Origin: Sulfitobacter geojensis
GTDB taxonomy: Bacteria > Pseudomonadota > Alphaproteobacteria > Rhodobacterales > Rhodobacteraceae
Assembly: GCF_000622325.1 (NCBI RefSeq)
Contig: NZ_JASE01000005.1
Coordinates: forward strand, 2,294,001-2,358,000
Length of the DNA: 64,000 bases
Direction: 5' to 3'
In this document: piece by piece, positions 18,181-26,243 of the stretch
Layout: each line of letters starts with the position of its first letter
How positions within the stretch are numbered: position 1 is the stretch's first letter
Position numbers and translations under genes: made by a program
The notes under the pieces: model-generated
Told to the model about the DNA's origin: nothing
Seen by the model: only the letters and a program-made list of their open reading frames with translations
The model's database searches: none

Positions 18181-18837
18181 TTATGCGGGGAGGATCCCGT
18201 TTTGATGCCAGTTATCGAACTGTTCTGTTGCGGAAAGCAACGGCAACGGTTCATTCAGGTAGCCCCTTGAGAACAGCCGGAACGTTACGTCACAGTTGCG
18301 CGCGGTCTGGTAGTCAACCGCGCTGTCGCCGACGTAAATCGCCTTTTCGCGCGGACAACCAAGCTGCGACAGGCACGCCAACAGCATATCGGGCGCAGGT
18401 TTTTTCGGCCGCCCCGCTTCGGCTCCGACGATCACATCGAAATACTGCGTCAGATCAAGCCGCGCGCAGATATCCAGCGCAGGCGCAGTTGGCTTGTTGG
18501 TGCATATACCCAACTTGATGCCTTCGCTGCGAAATGTCTCCAGGCTTGCGATTACCCCGTCATAGGGACGTGTCAACGTTGTGATGTTTTCGGCGTAAAC
18601 TTCTAAAAACAATGCCAGAACCGTGCGTTCGAGCGCTTCATCGCCACCGCCCGTTGCCGCCAAGGCGCGTTTGACCAAAGTTTCCACGCCATTGCCGATG
18701 AAGGAAATGATCGTGGCCAGATCAAGTGGCCCGCGCCCGATCGTTTCCAGTGCCTCATTGGCTGCGAAGTGCAAATCGGGGGCGCTGTGAATGAGTGTGC
18801 CGTCCAGATCGAAAATAATCGCAGTGAACCGTGTCAT
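18181..18837 (-). CDS. gph: Phosphoglycolate phosphatase-like HAD hydrolase
   Basis: A 218-residue HAD hydrolase with intact motifs: FDLDGTLIHSAPD (I), GICTNKPT (II), RPKKPAPDMLL (III) and YVGDSAVDYQTA (IV), plus a small helical cap. Gph converts 2-phosphoglycolate to glycolate. The ATG at 18837 follows AAGGGG and begins at the beta strand before motif I. It lies 70 bp upstream of phnD on the same strand, so it may share the phosphorus operon and could dephosphorylate an imported compound. That link is inference; a housekeeping role in glycolate salvage is equally possible. Confidence 0.88.
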   Translation of the reverse strand: MTRFTAIIFDLDGTLIHSAPDLHFAANEALETIGRGPLDLATIISFIGNGVETLVKRALAATGGGDEALERTVLALFLEVYAENITTLTRPYDGVIASLETFRSEGIKLGICTNKPTAPALDICARLDLTQYFDVIVGAEAGRPKKPAPDMLLACLSQLGCPREKAIYVGDSAVDYQTARNCDVTFRLFSRGYLNEPLPLLSATEQFDNWHQNGILPA

Positions 18838-18863
18838 TATGTGGTGTCCCCTTAGGTGCTCGT

Positions 18864-18980
18864 TCAAAGCAGGTTGAGCAGATCATACTTACCGGTAGCG
18901 GTTAATCTGGCAGTTGTTGAGCATGAAGCCGATGATGTGTTGAATTCGGATTGCCCGTGCCGGATAAAATAGATGGCCAT
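18864..18980 (-). pseudogene. Truncated histidine phosphatase (phosphoglycerate mutase-like) remnant
   Basis: A 38-codon frame opens with MAIYFIRHGQSEFN, containing the RHG catalytic signature of histidine phosphatases, and continues with a recognisable ARLTATG segment that in intact homologs follows soon after. It then stops. The family is normally 180-220 residues, so about 80 percent is gone, including the second catalytic His. It ends 26 bp before gph. I read this as a decayed gene, not a functional small protein. Confidence 0.75.
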
Positions 18981-19209
18981 AGTGGTCTTTCGTAAAGATA
19001 AGGACAGCGGCCTGCACCTACTGCGTAACGCGCCCCCGCCTATAAGCAACAAAAACTACAAACGCCATCGTTGCCCTATCCGAACGCTGCGCACGCCTGA
19101 TCTCTGTTAGGGTCGGGCCAGATGGCCCCCTCGCGCCAAGATACTCAGCGCCTCTAAAGACTTACGCGATTGAATTAGACCGAAAGAACCTAGGATCGAA
19201 CTGGATGCC

Positions 19210-19320
19210 GTGACCGCTTTCACGCAAGGCGCGTCTTTACTCGGTGGCATCCTGATCGGGTTGAGTGCTGTGATGGTAATGGGTCTGTTCGGACGTATTT
19301 CAGGGATTTCAGGGATTACA
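19210..19320 (+). pseudogene. N-terminal remnant of a YeeE/YedE (DUF395) family membrane protein
   Basis: From a GTG at 19210 the frame reads ASLLGGILIGLSAVMVMGL followed by FGRISGISGI, matching the first transmembrane helix and the conserved GRIxGISGI motif of YeeE/YedE transporters (sulfur compound import). The frame then runs into unrelated sequence to about 19509. The rest of the family's helices are absent, so this is a remnant. Together with the broken histidine phosphatase it marks a decay zone or old deletion scar. Confidence 0.6.
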
Positions 19321-19501
19321 AATGTTGTACTGACAGGGATTGGACATCAACAGATGCGCACAAGCGACTGGGGGTGGCCGGTTGAACATCGGGGCGCGAG
19401 GTTATGCCGCGGCGAAGGCACCGCCATATCGCCTGAACCTCGCCCTGCCCAAGCCATATTGCGCGCTTATCGGATAGCTCAATTAGGAAGAGTGATTGAC
19501 G

Positions 19502-19741
19502 ATGGATGAATTTGAGCAAGAGCACAACAGCAGGTATAAAAAGATGTTCGAGTTGCTGCGTCAGGGTGATCTGCGGCCCGATGCTGGCACGCAAAACCGT
19601 TCTGCGGCGACGGCGGCACGATATCTTGAAGGCGATGCAGCAACCCGGTTTATCTCGCGGGGTGTGTCGTCGCTAAAGCAGGATGCAATGCTGCCGCAGC
19701 CTATCGCCACGCGATCTGAGGATGCGCACCGCGGGGACTGA
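19502..19741 (+). CDS. Small hypothetical protein
   Basis: A 79-residue frame with an ATG at 19502 preceded by AGGAAGAG. The product starts MDEFEQEHNSRYKKMFELL, charged and probably helical, and ends in a low-complexity hydrophilic tail. There is no signal peptide or recognisable domain. It sits in the decay zone between two gene remnants, so it may be real but young, or chance. Only the ribosome site and the clean frame support it. Confidence 0.4.
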   Translation: MDEFEQEHNSRYKKMFELLRQGDLRPDAGTQNRSAATAARYLEGDAATRFISRGVSSLKQDAMLPQPIATRSEDAHRGD

Positions 19742-19963
19742 CGGGGCGCAAGCCGGCGGGGCGAATATGCGGGTCTTGTCAAGTGGCTGCCTATGTAAAG
19801 CAGCCAAATATAGATGGTGTTCCCCAACCAACCTCAACCTATAGGGTAGCTATTGGGAAATTTTGGCTGAAAAATCACGGAGATCAGGAAGATTTCTGGA
19901 CAAATTACCCCGCAAGGGGCATCAATTGATCATAAACGAGCAGATAAAAACGCGAGATTCCTT

Positions 19964-20512
19964 ATGTATTTATTCCCCCGCACGGTTTCCATCGGGCTTA
20001 TAAGCCTGCTATGCACCCTGCCCTTTTCTGCGGCTGCAATCGGTCCGGAAGATGTGGTCGACAGCGATCCCGTCGAACAACCGGAAGTGCCCGAACCGCC
20101 AACGCCAGAGCCACCTGCCCCAGAACCACCGACGCCCGAGCCGCCGACACCTGAGCCGCCGGAAGAGGAATTCGAGGACAGCGACAAAACCTTTCAGGGT
20201 GAAGACAAGGATCCCGGTGATCGCAACAAAACACCCGAGCGCACAACAAAAACCAAAACGCCCGTCATGGTACCGCCGACACGAACCAACACATATCCGG
20301 TGCCATCAAAGAAGAACTATTGCCCTGCCGGCCTTCAGCCGGTGACGATCTCGGGCGAAATCAGCTGTGGGTCGCCCAATCGTGCGGTGACTTATCAACA
20401 GATGTTGAAACACCCGCAAAAAAAGCGCGTCGTGAAGCCGCGCCGCGTGATACGTCACCGCTCTGCAGTGCCCACGTGCTATCCCGGCACAAAAGGGTGC
20501 TCCGACCGTTAA
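19964..20512 (+). CDS. Secreted proline-rich protein of unknown function
   Basis: A 182-residue protein with an N-terminal Sec-type signal (hydrophobic VSIGLISLLCTLPFSAAA). Residues ~40-66 hold a tandem PEPPTPEPPAPEPP-type repeat, then an acidic stretch and a Lys/Thr/Pro linker. The C-terminal third has four cysteines (NYCPAG, ISCGSP, PTCYPG, KGCSDR) that could form disulfides, and is basic. The layout suggests an envelope protein with a rigid spacer and a small Cys-rich head. No family is recognised. No partner gene is on the same strand. Confidence 0.7.
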   Translation: MYLFPRTVSIGLISLLCTLPFSAAAIGPEDVVDSDPVEQPEVPEPPTPEPPAPEPPTPEPPTPEPPEEEFEDSDKTFQGEDKDPGDRNKTPERTTKTKTPVMVPPTRTNTYPVPSKKNYCPAGLQPVTISGEISCGSPNRAVTYQQMLKHPQKKRVVKPRRVIRHRSAVPTCYPGTKGCSDR

Positions 20513-20620
20513 GGGCACCTCCCTGCCCGATGCCTACGCACGGGTTCAGGATTTGACGCGCGGGCAATACCGTTGATCTACACCGGTATTGCCCCAAACA
20601 ATCCAAAAGGCGAATTCAGG

Positions 20621-21190
20621 TCAAAAGAACGTGCTTGCGTTAAGACCGACGGTGATTGCGCCAATCACCACACCGGTTTGAGGGTCGGTCACCGCAAATG
20701 AAACCTGCCCCTGATAGGTCTGCGTGCTTTCATCTAGATCAATATCATCAACAAAAACCGAACCTGCACCTTTTGCGTAGGTCTGTTTGAACTTGGCTTC
20801 ATCGCCCTGCCAATAGTCGGATGTGATCCCACTCGACGCGACATTCAGTCCGTGATGGTCCATGACAAAAACCTCGGTAATCCGTCCCGCCGATTTGCCC
20901 ATATGGTCCCGCAGGAAATTGGAGAGCGGCGCGTTCACCACCTCGTTTATCAGCGGGGAATCGTCCGCACTAATTTCGGCCCGCCAGATTTCGTCCCTTG
21001 CGATGATGTCCGCTTCGGTCAGACCGTCAGTCAGATTGTTTTGCGCGTTTATGGCTTGAACGATCTGCGCGTCATTCACCCATTTCATAAGATCATCATA
21101 GATATACTGGGACATCGCCGGCGGCACTTCGGCGGCCTGTGCCATGGGGGATGCAAGTACGCCGAGGGCGAAGAGCGTCGATCTAAACAT
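20621..21190 (-). CDS. Secreted Cache/PDC-like sensor-domain protein without output domain
   Basis: A 189-residue protein whose ATG at 21190 follows AAAGGAA and opens a Sec signal (MFRSTLFALGVLASPMAQA). The mature part resembles a single Cache (PDC) domain: a long helix with PLSNFLRDHMGK, then EVFVMDHHGLNVASSG, DYWQGDEAKF, and the last strand pair SFAVTDPQTGVVIGAITVGL. Such domains normally sit in front of a membrane helix and signalling output. Here nothing follows, so it is a free periplasmic sensor-like protein. A CtrA-type box and an 11-bp inverted repeat lie about 70-108 bp upstream. Confidence 0.75.
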   Translation of the reverse strand: MFRSTLFALGVLASPMAQAAEVPPAMSQYIYDDLMKWVNDAQIVQAINAQNNLTDGLTEADIIARDEIWRAEISADDSPLINEVVNAPLSNFLRDHMGKSAGRITEVFVMDHHGLNVASSGITSDYWQGDEAKFKQTYAKGAGSVFVDDIDLDESTQTYQGQVSFAVTDPQTGVVIGAITVGLNASTFF

Positions 21191-21258
21191 GTCTGTTCCT
21201 TTGATCTGAAAAGAGAAAGCGGACAGCAGCCGCATGTGATCTCAGATTAGGAACAGGC

Positions 21259-21289
21259 GGTTAACTCTGCGTGAAACACAGAGTTAACC
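21259..21289. repeat. 11-bp perfect inverted repeat upstream of the Cache-like gene
   Basis: GGTTAACTCTG (21259-21269) and CAGAGTTAACC (21279-21289) flank a 9-nt loop containing GTGAAACA. The same 8-mer recurs at 21398-21405, with its complement at 21337-21344. It could be an operator or a leader hairpin; there is no T-run directly after it on either strand. Confidence 0.6.
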
Positions 21290-21298
21290 ACTTGTTAA
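21284..21298. promoter_or_regulatory. Perfect CtrA-type box TTAA-N7-TTAA
   Basis: TTAACCACTTGTTAA (21284-21298) fits the alphaproteobacterial CtrA consensus TTAA-N7-TTAA exactly and overlaps the right arm of the inverted repeat. It lies about 94-108 bp upstream of the ATG of the Cache-like protein. CtrA controls motility and cell-cycle genes in related bacteria; control of this gene is inferred. Confidence 0.5.
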
Positions 21299-21327
21299 GA
21301 TCGATTTTCAATGCATTGATAATTAAT

Positions 21328-21374
21328 GAAAAAAGATGTTTCACCTAATCCGAATTTCAATTCGTTAGGTGAAA
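21328..21374 (-). terminator. Long imperfect palindrome, probable rlmE terminator
   Basis: TTTCACCTAA (21339-21348) pairs with TTAGGTGAAA (21365-21374), and inside it CGAATT pairs with AATTCG, interrupted only by a 2-nt bulge: 16 base pairs in 36 nt. On the minus strand it is followed by CATCTTTTTTC, so it can terminate transcription from rlmE, whose stop is 55 bp away. Confidence 0.6.
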
Positions 21375-21428
21375 ATTTCCGCTCAATTTGAAACGCAGTG
21401 AAACATTCTCAATACAAGATAAATGGTA

Positions 21429-22226
21429 TCAAAACCGCTCGTCTTGCGCAGACCCGCTGTCCCCCTTGAACCCCAAGGCCACCACAAACTTTTCGGAACT
21501 ATCCGACCTGCTGGCGGGGGGTTTCATATTATGGACCTTGGTGAACCGCTGCTTGAGCAGTTTTTGCAATTCCGCCTCGGCACCGCCCGCAAGAACCTTG
21601 GCAACAAAAGTGCCGCCTTCTTCCAATACGTCAAACGCGAAATAGGCTGCCGCCTCGCAAAGCGCCATGATCTTGAGGTGATCGGTCTTTTTATGCCCCG
21701 ATGACGAGGCCGCCATATCCGACATCACGACATCCGCCTTGCCGCCAAGCCATTCCTTGACCTGATCGTCCGCCCCTTCGTCCATAAAATCCAGCACGTG
21801 CAGCTCACAGCCCGCAATCGGCTCCATCACCTGCAAATCGACCCCAAGGATCGTGCCGACTGCCTTGCCACCGCGTTCGCCCAAGACGTTCGAACGTTTG
21901 ACCGCCACCTGACACCAGCCCCCGGGGGCGGCACCAAGGTCGACAATGCGGGCACCGGGCACAAGAAAGCGAAACTTGTCGTCCAGTTCCATGATCTTAT
22001 AGGCCGCACGTCCGCGATAGCCTTCGGCCTGTGCGCGTTTCACATAAGGATCGTTCAACTGGCGTTGCAGCCAGCGGGTTGAACTTGTCGTGCGCCCGCG
22101 CGCCGACTTGACCTTGACCTTCAGGTCGCGCTGTCCGCGCCCTGATGTGTTCTTGCCGGTCGGTGTCTTCTTGCCCGTCGGGGTCTTGCCCGCGCCGCCG
22201 CCACTGCCTGTTGGTGTCTTGGCCAT
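21429..22226 (-). CDS. rlmE: 23S rRNA (uridine-2'-O)-methyltransferase RlmE/FtsJ
   Basis: A 265-residue enzyme that 2'-O-methylates a uridine (U2552 in E. coli numbering) of 23S rRNA in the 50S subunit using SAM. The N-terminus is a low-complexity basic tail with TPTGK repeats, then the FtsJ core: [13 protein letters not shown] (catalytic Lys), [10 protein letters not shown] (SAM motif I), [18 protein letters not shown] (catalytic Asp) and FVAKVLAGG (catalytic Lys), with Glu in [10 protein letters not shown]. The ATG at 22226 is 1 nt after the ppx stop with GAAGGA upstream, so it is coupled to ppx. Confidence 0.95.
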   Translation of the reverse strand: MAKTPTGSGGGAGKTPTGKKTPTGKNTSGRGQRDLKVKVKSARGRTTSSTRWLQRQLNDPYVKRAQAEGYRGRAAYKIMELDDKFRFLVPGARIVDLGAAPGGWCQVAVKRSNVLGERGGKAVGTILGVDLQVMEPIAGCELHVLDFMDEGADDQVKEWLGGKADVVMSDMAASSSGHKKTDHLKIMALCEAAAYFAFDVLEEGGTFVAKVLAGGAEAELQKLLKQRFTKVHNMKPPASRSDSSEKFVVALGFKGDSGSAQDERF

Positions 22227-22227
22227 C

Positions 22228-23349
22228 TCAATATGTTCCTTCTTCCAATACGCCATCCGCCGACATCTGAGCGTACAACAATCCTTCGCGCAGACCACGA
22301 TCCGCCACACTTAACCGGTCGGTCGGCCAGCAGCGCATCAACGCTTGCAGAATTGCCGCCCCCGACATGATCAATGCCGCACGGTCCGATCCGATCCGAG
22401 GATCAGAACGCCGTCCCGCCGGTCCCATCGCCAGATAGGAGTGGATCACCTTGTCGATCTGCGCCGATGTCATGCGCAGCCCGTCGATTTTGGTACGGTC
22501 ATAGCGGCGCAATCCCAAATGGCTAGCTGCAACTGTCGTCACGGTGCCTGACGTACCGACAATCTGGAACCGTTCTTGCGGCTGGGCAGATTGATAAGGT
22601 GTGAAATCTTGCAAATTTTCCTCAAAGAACCAACTCATCAGGGCAAAGCGGGCGGCGTCGTCGTCCACGTCCACGAACTGGTCCCGCAAGGTCGCCACGC
22701 CCAGAGGTACAGAGATCCAGTCCACCACCTTGGCCGCAGGGATATCGCTCTTGGCTTGATGGAACCCCGAATGCAGTCGCATAATGCTTTGCGCGCGGTC
22801 CTTTTTCGGCACCTTCGAGATGTCGATCCATACCAGTTCGGTCGATCCGCCACCGATATCCACCACCAGCAGGTTTTCCGTTTTGTGATTGACCAGTGGC
22901 GCGCAGGAAATAACCGCAAGCTGGGCTTCTTCTTCGGGCTTGATGATATCCAGCACCAGCCCGGTTTCGCGTTGGATGCGGCGCATGAAATCGGCACCGT
23001 TCAGGGCACGACGGCAGGCTTCGGTCGCAACCAGTCGCATACGCCTGACCTTGTTGCGGCGCAGTTTCTGCTGACAGATACGCAATGCCTGTATGGTACG
23101 CGCCATGGATCCGCGCGACAAACGCCCGGATTTCTCAAGCCCCGCCCCCAATTGGACGGATTTCGAGAAGCTGTCTACCACGTGAAAACCGCTGCCTTTC
23201 GGCTGGGCGATCAACATGCGGCAGCTATTTGTGCCCAGATCAAGGGCCGCGTATAGCTCGGACGATCTGGGCGAAACTGGCACGGGGCTCAGAGCCGACT
23301 GTATGTCCTTATCGAGCGCGCCCGCACCTTTGGGACGCTGTGGCGCCAT
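22228..23349 (-). CDS. ppx: Exopolyphosphatase / guanosine pentaphosphate phosphatase family
   Basis: A 373-residue Ppx/GppA protein of the ASKHA fold. [16 protein letters not shown] is the phosphate-1 loop, [15 protein letters not shown] and the conserved Glu region follow, and [14 protein letters not shown] is the phosphate-2 loop. The protein lacks the C-terminal HD extension of E. coli Ppx, as is usual in alphaproteobacteria. It removes terminal phosphate from polyphosphate or from pppGpp; sequence does not decide which. It is co-transcribed with rlmE, an arrangement common in this order. Confidence 0.92.
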   Translation of the reverse strand: MAPQRPKGAGALDKDIQSALSPVPVSPRSSELYAALDLGTNSCRMLIAQPKGSGFHVVDSFSKSVQLGAGLEKSGRLSRGSMARTIQALRICQQKLRRNKVRRMRLVATEACRRALNGADFMRRIQRETGLVLDIIKPEEEAQLAVISCAPLVNHKTENLLVVDIGGGSTELVWIDISKVPKKDRAQSIMRLHSGFHQAKSDIPAAKVVDWISVPLGVATLRDQFVDVDDDAARFALMSWFFEENLQDFTPYQSAQPQERFQIVGTSGTVTTVAASHLGLRRYDRTKIDGLRMTSAQIDKVIHSYLAMGPAGRRSDPRIGSDRAALIMSGAAILQALMRCWPTDRLSVADRGLREGLLYAQMSADGVLEEGTY

Positions 23350-23638
23350 GGTTCGCGCCTTTCATTTCGAGTTACCTTCAAAGTAGTCCCGCAAAAGGTT
23401 CCGCGCAAGCGCCAAGGCAGCAAGATCGCATAATTCCGGCACATCCGCTTTTAGCGGCACCTCACGATGAACATGAATATTATGGGGCCACTGCCCCCTC
23501 GTCCTCTGGTCGCCGCAGGGATAGAAAGGGCGTGCATTTGCGCAGGGGTCGCGGAATGCGCATGTGAAGTCGAAAAACGGCGCTGACAGACAGGCCGTTA
23601 CGTTTAGACCGATGAAAGACTGCAAGAGGAATCAGCCG

Positions 23639-23944
23639 ATGGTGGACGTAACAATAGTGTACTGGCGCGATATTCCCGCGCAGGTGATTGTGGGTAAAGG
23701 CCGTCGCGGATCAAAGCGCCCGCTGCCGGAACGATTTGAGCAGGCGATTGACCGCGTCGCGATGCGCATCGGTGCCGAAGACAGCGACGCCTATATGGCG
23801 GACTGGCGCAAGGCGGAACCGTTCAGCGTTGAAGGCGATGCAGATGCTGTGGCTGACGCCCAAGCCGCACGGATCGATACCGAATATGACAAGGAACGCC
23901 TTAAGGCGTTGATTGATAACGAAGGTCGCGCCGGAGGCGTGTAA
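23639..23944 (+). CDS. Small 'virulence factor' family protein (PF13769-like) of the folate/cobalamin module
   Basis: A 101-residue acidic-tailed protein starting MVDVTIVYWRDIPAQVIVG; the ATG at 23639 follows AAGAGGAA. Databases label this family 'virulence factor', a misleading name: in Rhodobacterales it is commonly found directly upstream of a methylenetetrahydrofolate reductase and a methyltetrahydrofolate-corrinoid methyltransferase, as here. There is no signal or catalytic motif. Likely an accessory or partner in methyl-group metabolism (inference from gene order). Confidence 0.75.
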   Translation: MVDVTIVYWRDIPAQVIVGKGRRGSKRPLPERFEQAIDRVAMRIGAEDSDAYMADWRKAEPFSVEGDADAVADAQAARIDTEYDKERLKALIDNEGRAGGV

Positions 23945-24003
23945 AAGCTCAGGGGGCTTGAACCCCGAATGGATCTGATCCCCGCATGTTGAAGGATAAA
24001 ATC

Positions 24004-24930
24004 ATGGCATTGCTGAATTTCCGCCGCAAAGAAGCCCCTGCAAACACGCCCACCGCCGAAGTCGAAGCCCTTTTGCGGGACTATTCAATCGAGGTGATGC
24101 CGCGCACCGCCGAAAAGGTCGAGGATTTCACCGCCCTTTTGCCGGCCGAAACCCGCGTCTATGTCGCCCATATTGAGGGCACCCCGATCGAGGATATGGT
24201 CGCCACAGCCAAACGACTGAACGCGGACGGGTATAAGGTTATGCCGCATTTCCCCGCGCGCATCATCAAGGACCGCGCCACGCTGGCCAACTGGATTGCC
24301 ATGTATCAGGGCGAAGCGGATGTGAAACAGGCGTTGCTGCTGGCCGGCGGTGTGACCACCCCTCACGGTGATTTCAGCGACAGCATGCAGTTGATGGAAA
24401 CCGGGCTGTTTGACGCCGCAGGCTTTGAGCGTCTGCATGTGGCAGGCCACCCCGAAGGCAACCGCGATATTGATGCCACTGGCACCGCTGGCGTGGATGC
24501 CGCGTTAAAGTGGAAGAATGACTTCCAGACCCGCACGGATGCAAAAATGGCCATCGCCACGCAGTTCGCATTTGACGCCAAACCGATCATCGCCTGGGCA
24601 GATAGCCTGCGCGAGGCTGGCATCACCCTGCCCGTGCATATCGGCATCGCGGGCCCGGCCAAGCTGCAAACCCTTATTAAATTCGCCATCGCTTGCGGTG
24701 TCGGTCCCTCGCTGAAGGTACTGCAAAAGCGCGCGATGGATGTGACCAAACTGCTGTTGCCGTACGAACCCACGGATGTGATCAACGAACTGGCCCTGCA
24801 CAAGGCCGCCAACCCCGATTTCAATATCTCTCACGTGCATTTCTTCCCGCTGGGCGGGATCAAGACCAACGCCAGTTGGGCGATTGAAAACGGTGGATCC
24901 TCTGCCGTCCCCGCCAACACTTCCGTTTAA
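24004..24930 (+). CDS. Methylenetetrahydrofolate reductase-like (MetF family) protein
   Basis: A 308-residue TIM-barrel protein of the MetF/MTHFR type: SIEVMPRTAEKVEDF at strand 1, the ALLLAGGVTTPHGDFSDS loop, and HVAGHPEGNRD, which is the conserved HPEGH-like segment. It would reduce 5,10-methylene-THF to 5-methyl-THF with FAD. The start at 24004 is preferred over 23986 because GAAGGATA lies 6 nt before it. The next gene uses methyl-THF as donor. It is diverged from E. coli MetF in the N-terminal strand, so it may be specialised for this module. Confidence 0.82.
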   Translation: MALLNFRRKEAPANTPTAEVEALLRDYSIEVMPRTAEKVEDFTALLPAETRVYVAHIEGTPIEDMVATAKRLNADGYKVMPHFPARIIKDRATLANWIAMYQGEADVKQALLLAGGVTTPHGDFSDSMQLMETGLFDAAGFERLHVAGHPEGNRDIDATGTAGVDAALKWKNDFQTRTDAKMAIATQFAFDAKPIIAWADSLREAGITLPVHIGIAGPAKLQTLIKFAIACGVGPSLKVLQKRAMDVTKLLLPYEPTDVINELALHKAANPDFNISHVHFFPLGGIKTNASWAIENGGSSAVPANTSV

Positions 24931-24957
24931 ACCTCTCTCTTGTCCAAGGACACCTGA

Positions 24958-26037
24958 ATGACCCGTACCATCATCGAATCCAAAACCAAAACCGCCGTTA
25001 TCGGCTTTGATGAACCCTTCTGCGTCATCGGCGAGCGGATCAACCCGACGGGCCGCAAGATATTGGCGGAAGAGCTGGAGCGTGATGATTTCAGTCGGGT
25101 CGAGTTTGACGCAATAGCGCAGGCCAATGCGGGGGCCACGGTGCTGGACGTGAACTCCGGCGCGGTGTTTTCCAACAAAATGGCCGAAGATCCACGGTAT
25201 GCTGACAATAACTTTGTCGAACCCATGCTGATGCCTGAAATGATCAAACGGGTACAGGCCGTGACAGACACGCCACTGTGCATCGACAGTTCTGTTCCCG
25301 GTGCATTGGAAGCGGGATTGCAGGCTTGTGAAGGCCGCCCACTGCTGAATTCCGTCACCGGTGAAGAGGAACGGCTGGAACTGGTTCTGCCGCTGGTGAA
25401 AAAGTACAATGTACCGGTCGTGGCGATTTCAAACGATGACACAGGCATTTCCGAAGATCCCGACGTGCGCTTTGCCGTGGCCAAGCTGATTGTGGAACGG
25501 GCCGCTGATTTCGGCATTCCTGCGCATGATATCGTGGTAGATCCATTGGTCATGCCCATCGGGGCCATGGCAACCGCAGGCCATCAGGTCTTTACCCTTG
25601 TAAGGCGGCTGCGCGAGGAACTGGGCGTGAACACGACTTGTGGCGCATCCAACATCAGCTTCGGATTGCCCAACCGTCACGGCATCAACAATGCGTTTCT
25701 GCCTATGGCGATGGGGGCTGGCATGACCTCTGCCATCATGAACCCTGTCGCCCTTCCGGTGAATGCCAAAAAAATCGCCGAGAAAAAGGCCGAGTTGGAA
25801 GCGCTGGGCGTAGTCCTGCCCGAAGGAATGGACGACGAAGCTTTTGTGCAGCTCTTCGGCATGGGATCGACCCAGCCGCGGCCGGGCAAGGAAATGGAAG
25901 CCATCCGCGCGGCAAATTTCCTGTTCGATCGTGATCCGCACGGCGGCGACTGGATTAAATTCAACAAGGTAGCCCCCAAGGCCGGCCAGGAAGGCCGCGG
26001 TCGCGCAGGTCGTGTAGGGGGTCGCCGCCGCGGTTGA
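24958..26037 (+). CDS. Methyltetrahydrofolate:corrinoid methyltransferase (pterin-binding domain)
   Basis: A 359-residue pterin-binding (DHPS-fold) enzyme: CVIGERINPTGRKILAEEL at the start, then GATVLDVNSGA, LCIDSSVPGALEAGL, LLNSVTGEEERL and NTTCGASNISFGLPNR, matching MtrH/AcsE and the central folate domain of MetH. A short Gly/Arg-rich tail closes it. The protein lacks MetH's homocysteine, B12 and reactivation domains, so it must pass methyl groups to a separate corrinoid protein. It is third in the 23639-26037 operon; a terminator follows. Confidence 0.9.
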   Translation: MTRTIIESKTKTAVIGFDEPFCVIGERINPTGRKILAEELERDDFSRVEFDAIAQANAGATVLDVNSGAVFSNKMAEDPRYADNNFVEPMLMPEMIKRVQAVTDTPLCIDSSVPGALEAGLQACEGRPLLNSVTGEEERLELVLPLVKKYNVPVVAISNDDTGISEDPDVRFAVAKLIVERAADFGIPAHDIVVDPLVMPIGAMATAGHQVFTLVRRLREELGVNTTCGASNISFGLPNRHGINNAFLPMAMGAGMTSAIMNPVALPVNAKKIAEKKAELEALGVVLPEGMDDEAFVQLFGMGSTQPRPGKEMEAIRAANFLFDRDPHGGDWIKFNKVAPKAGQEGRGRAGRVGGRRRG

Positions 26038-26065
26038 ACCAACCCGACCACGCATATTTTAATGC

Positions 26066-26100
26066 AAAGGCCCTGACATCACGTCGGGGCCTTTTGCGTT
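26066..26100 (+). terminator. Rho-independent terminator after the methyltransferase gene
   Basis: Stem AAAGGCCCTGAC (26066-26077) pairs with GTCGGGGCCTTT (26083-26094), loop ATCAC, followed by TTGCGTTTTG. It closes the folate/cobalamin operon before the chemotaxis cluster. Confidence 0.75.
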
Positions 26101-26243
26101 TTGCCATATGAACTTCACAGAAATTCCGTTCCCCGCCCATCTGGTAACGCGGAATTAACGGACCGCACTCTAAAACCACTTCATTCAAAAGATGTGGAGC
26201 GCTGTGATGATCCCTGCCCGACCTTTGCCAAACCGGTTTTCTT

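Noticed and set aside
18864-19963. Insertion sequence or genomic island in the decay zone
   Set aside because: No transposase, integrase, terminal inverted repeats, target duplication or tRNA could be seen. Only gene remnants support past rearrangement.
20090-20165. Short tandem repeats in the Pro-rich gene as a CRISPR-like array
   Set aside because: The repeats are codon-level PEPPTP units within an open frame with no spacers.
23484-23497. GGGGCCACTGCCCC hairpin with the GCCACTG element, suggesting a cobalamin riboswitch before the folate/B12 operon
   Set aside because: The B12 box (CAGGAGACC-like) and the other conserved stems of the cobalamin riboswitch are missing in 23350-23638.
23362-23625. 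87-codon minus-strand frame ending 12 bp before ppx
   Set aside because: It starts at a TTG without a ribosome site, is Cys-rich without a recognised fold, and covers the promoter region of the divergent 23639 gene. Left out, though a short real gene is not excluded.
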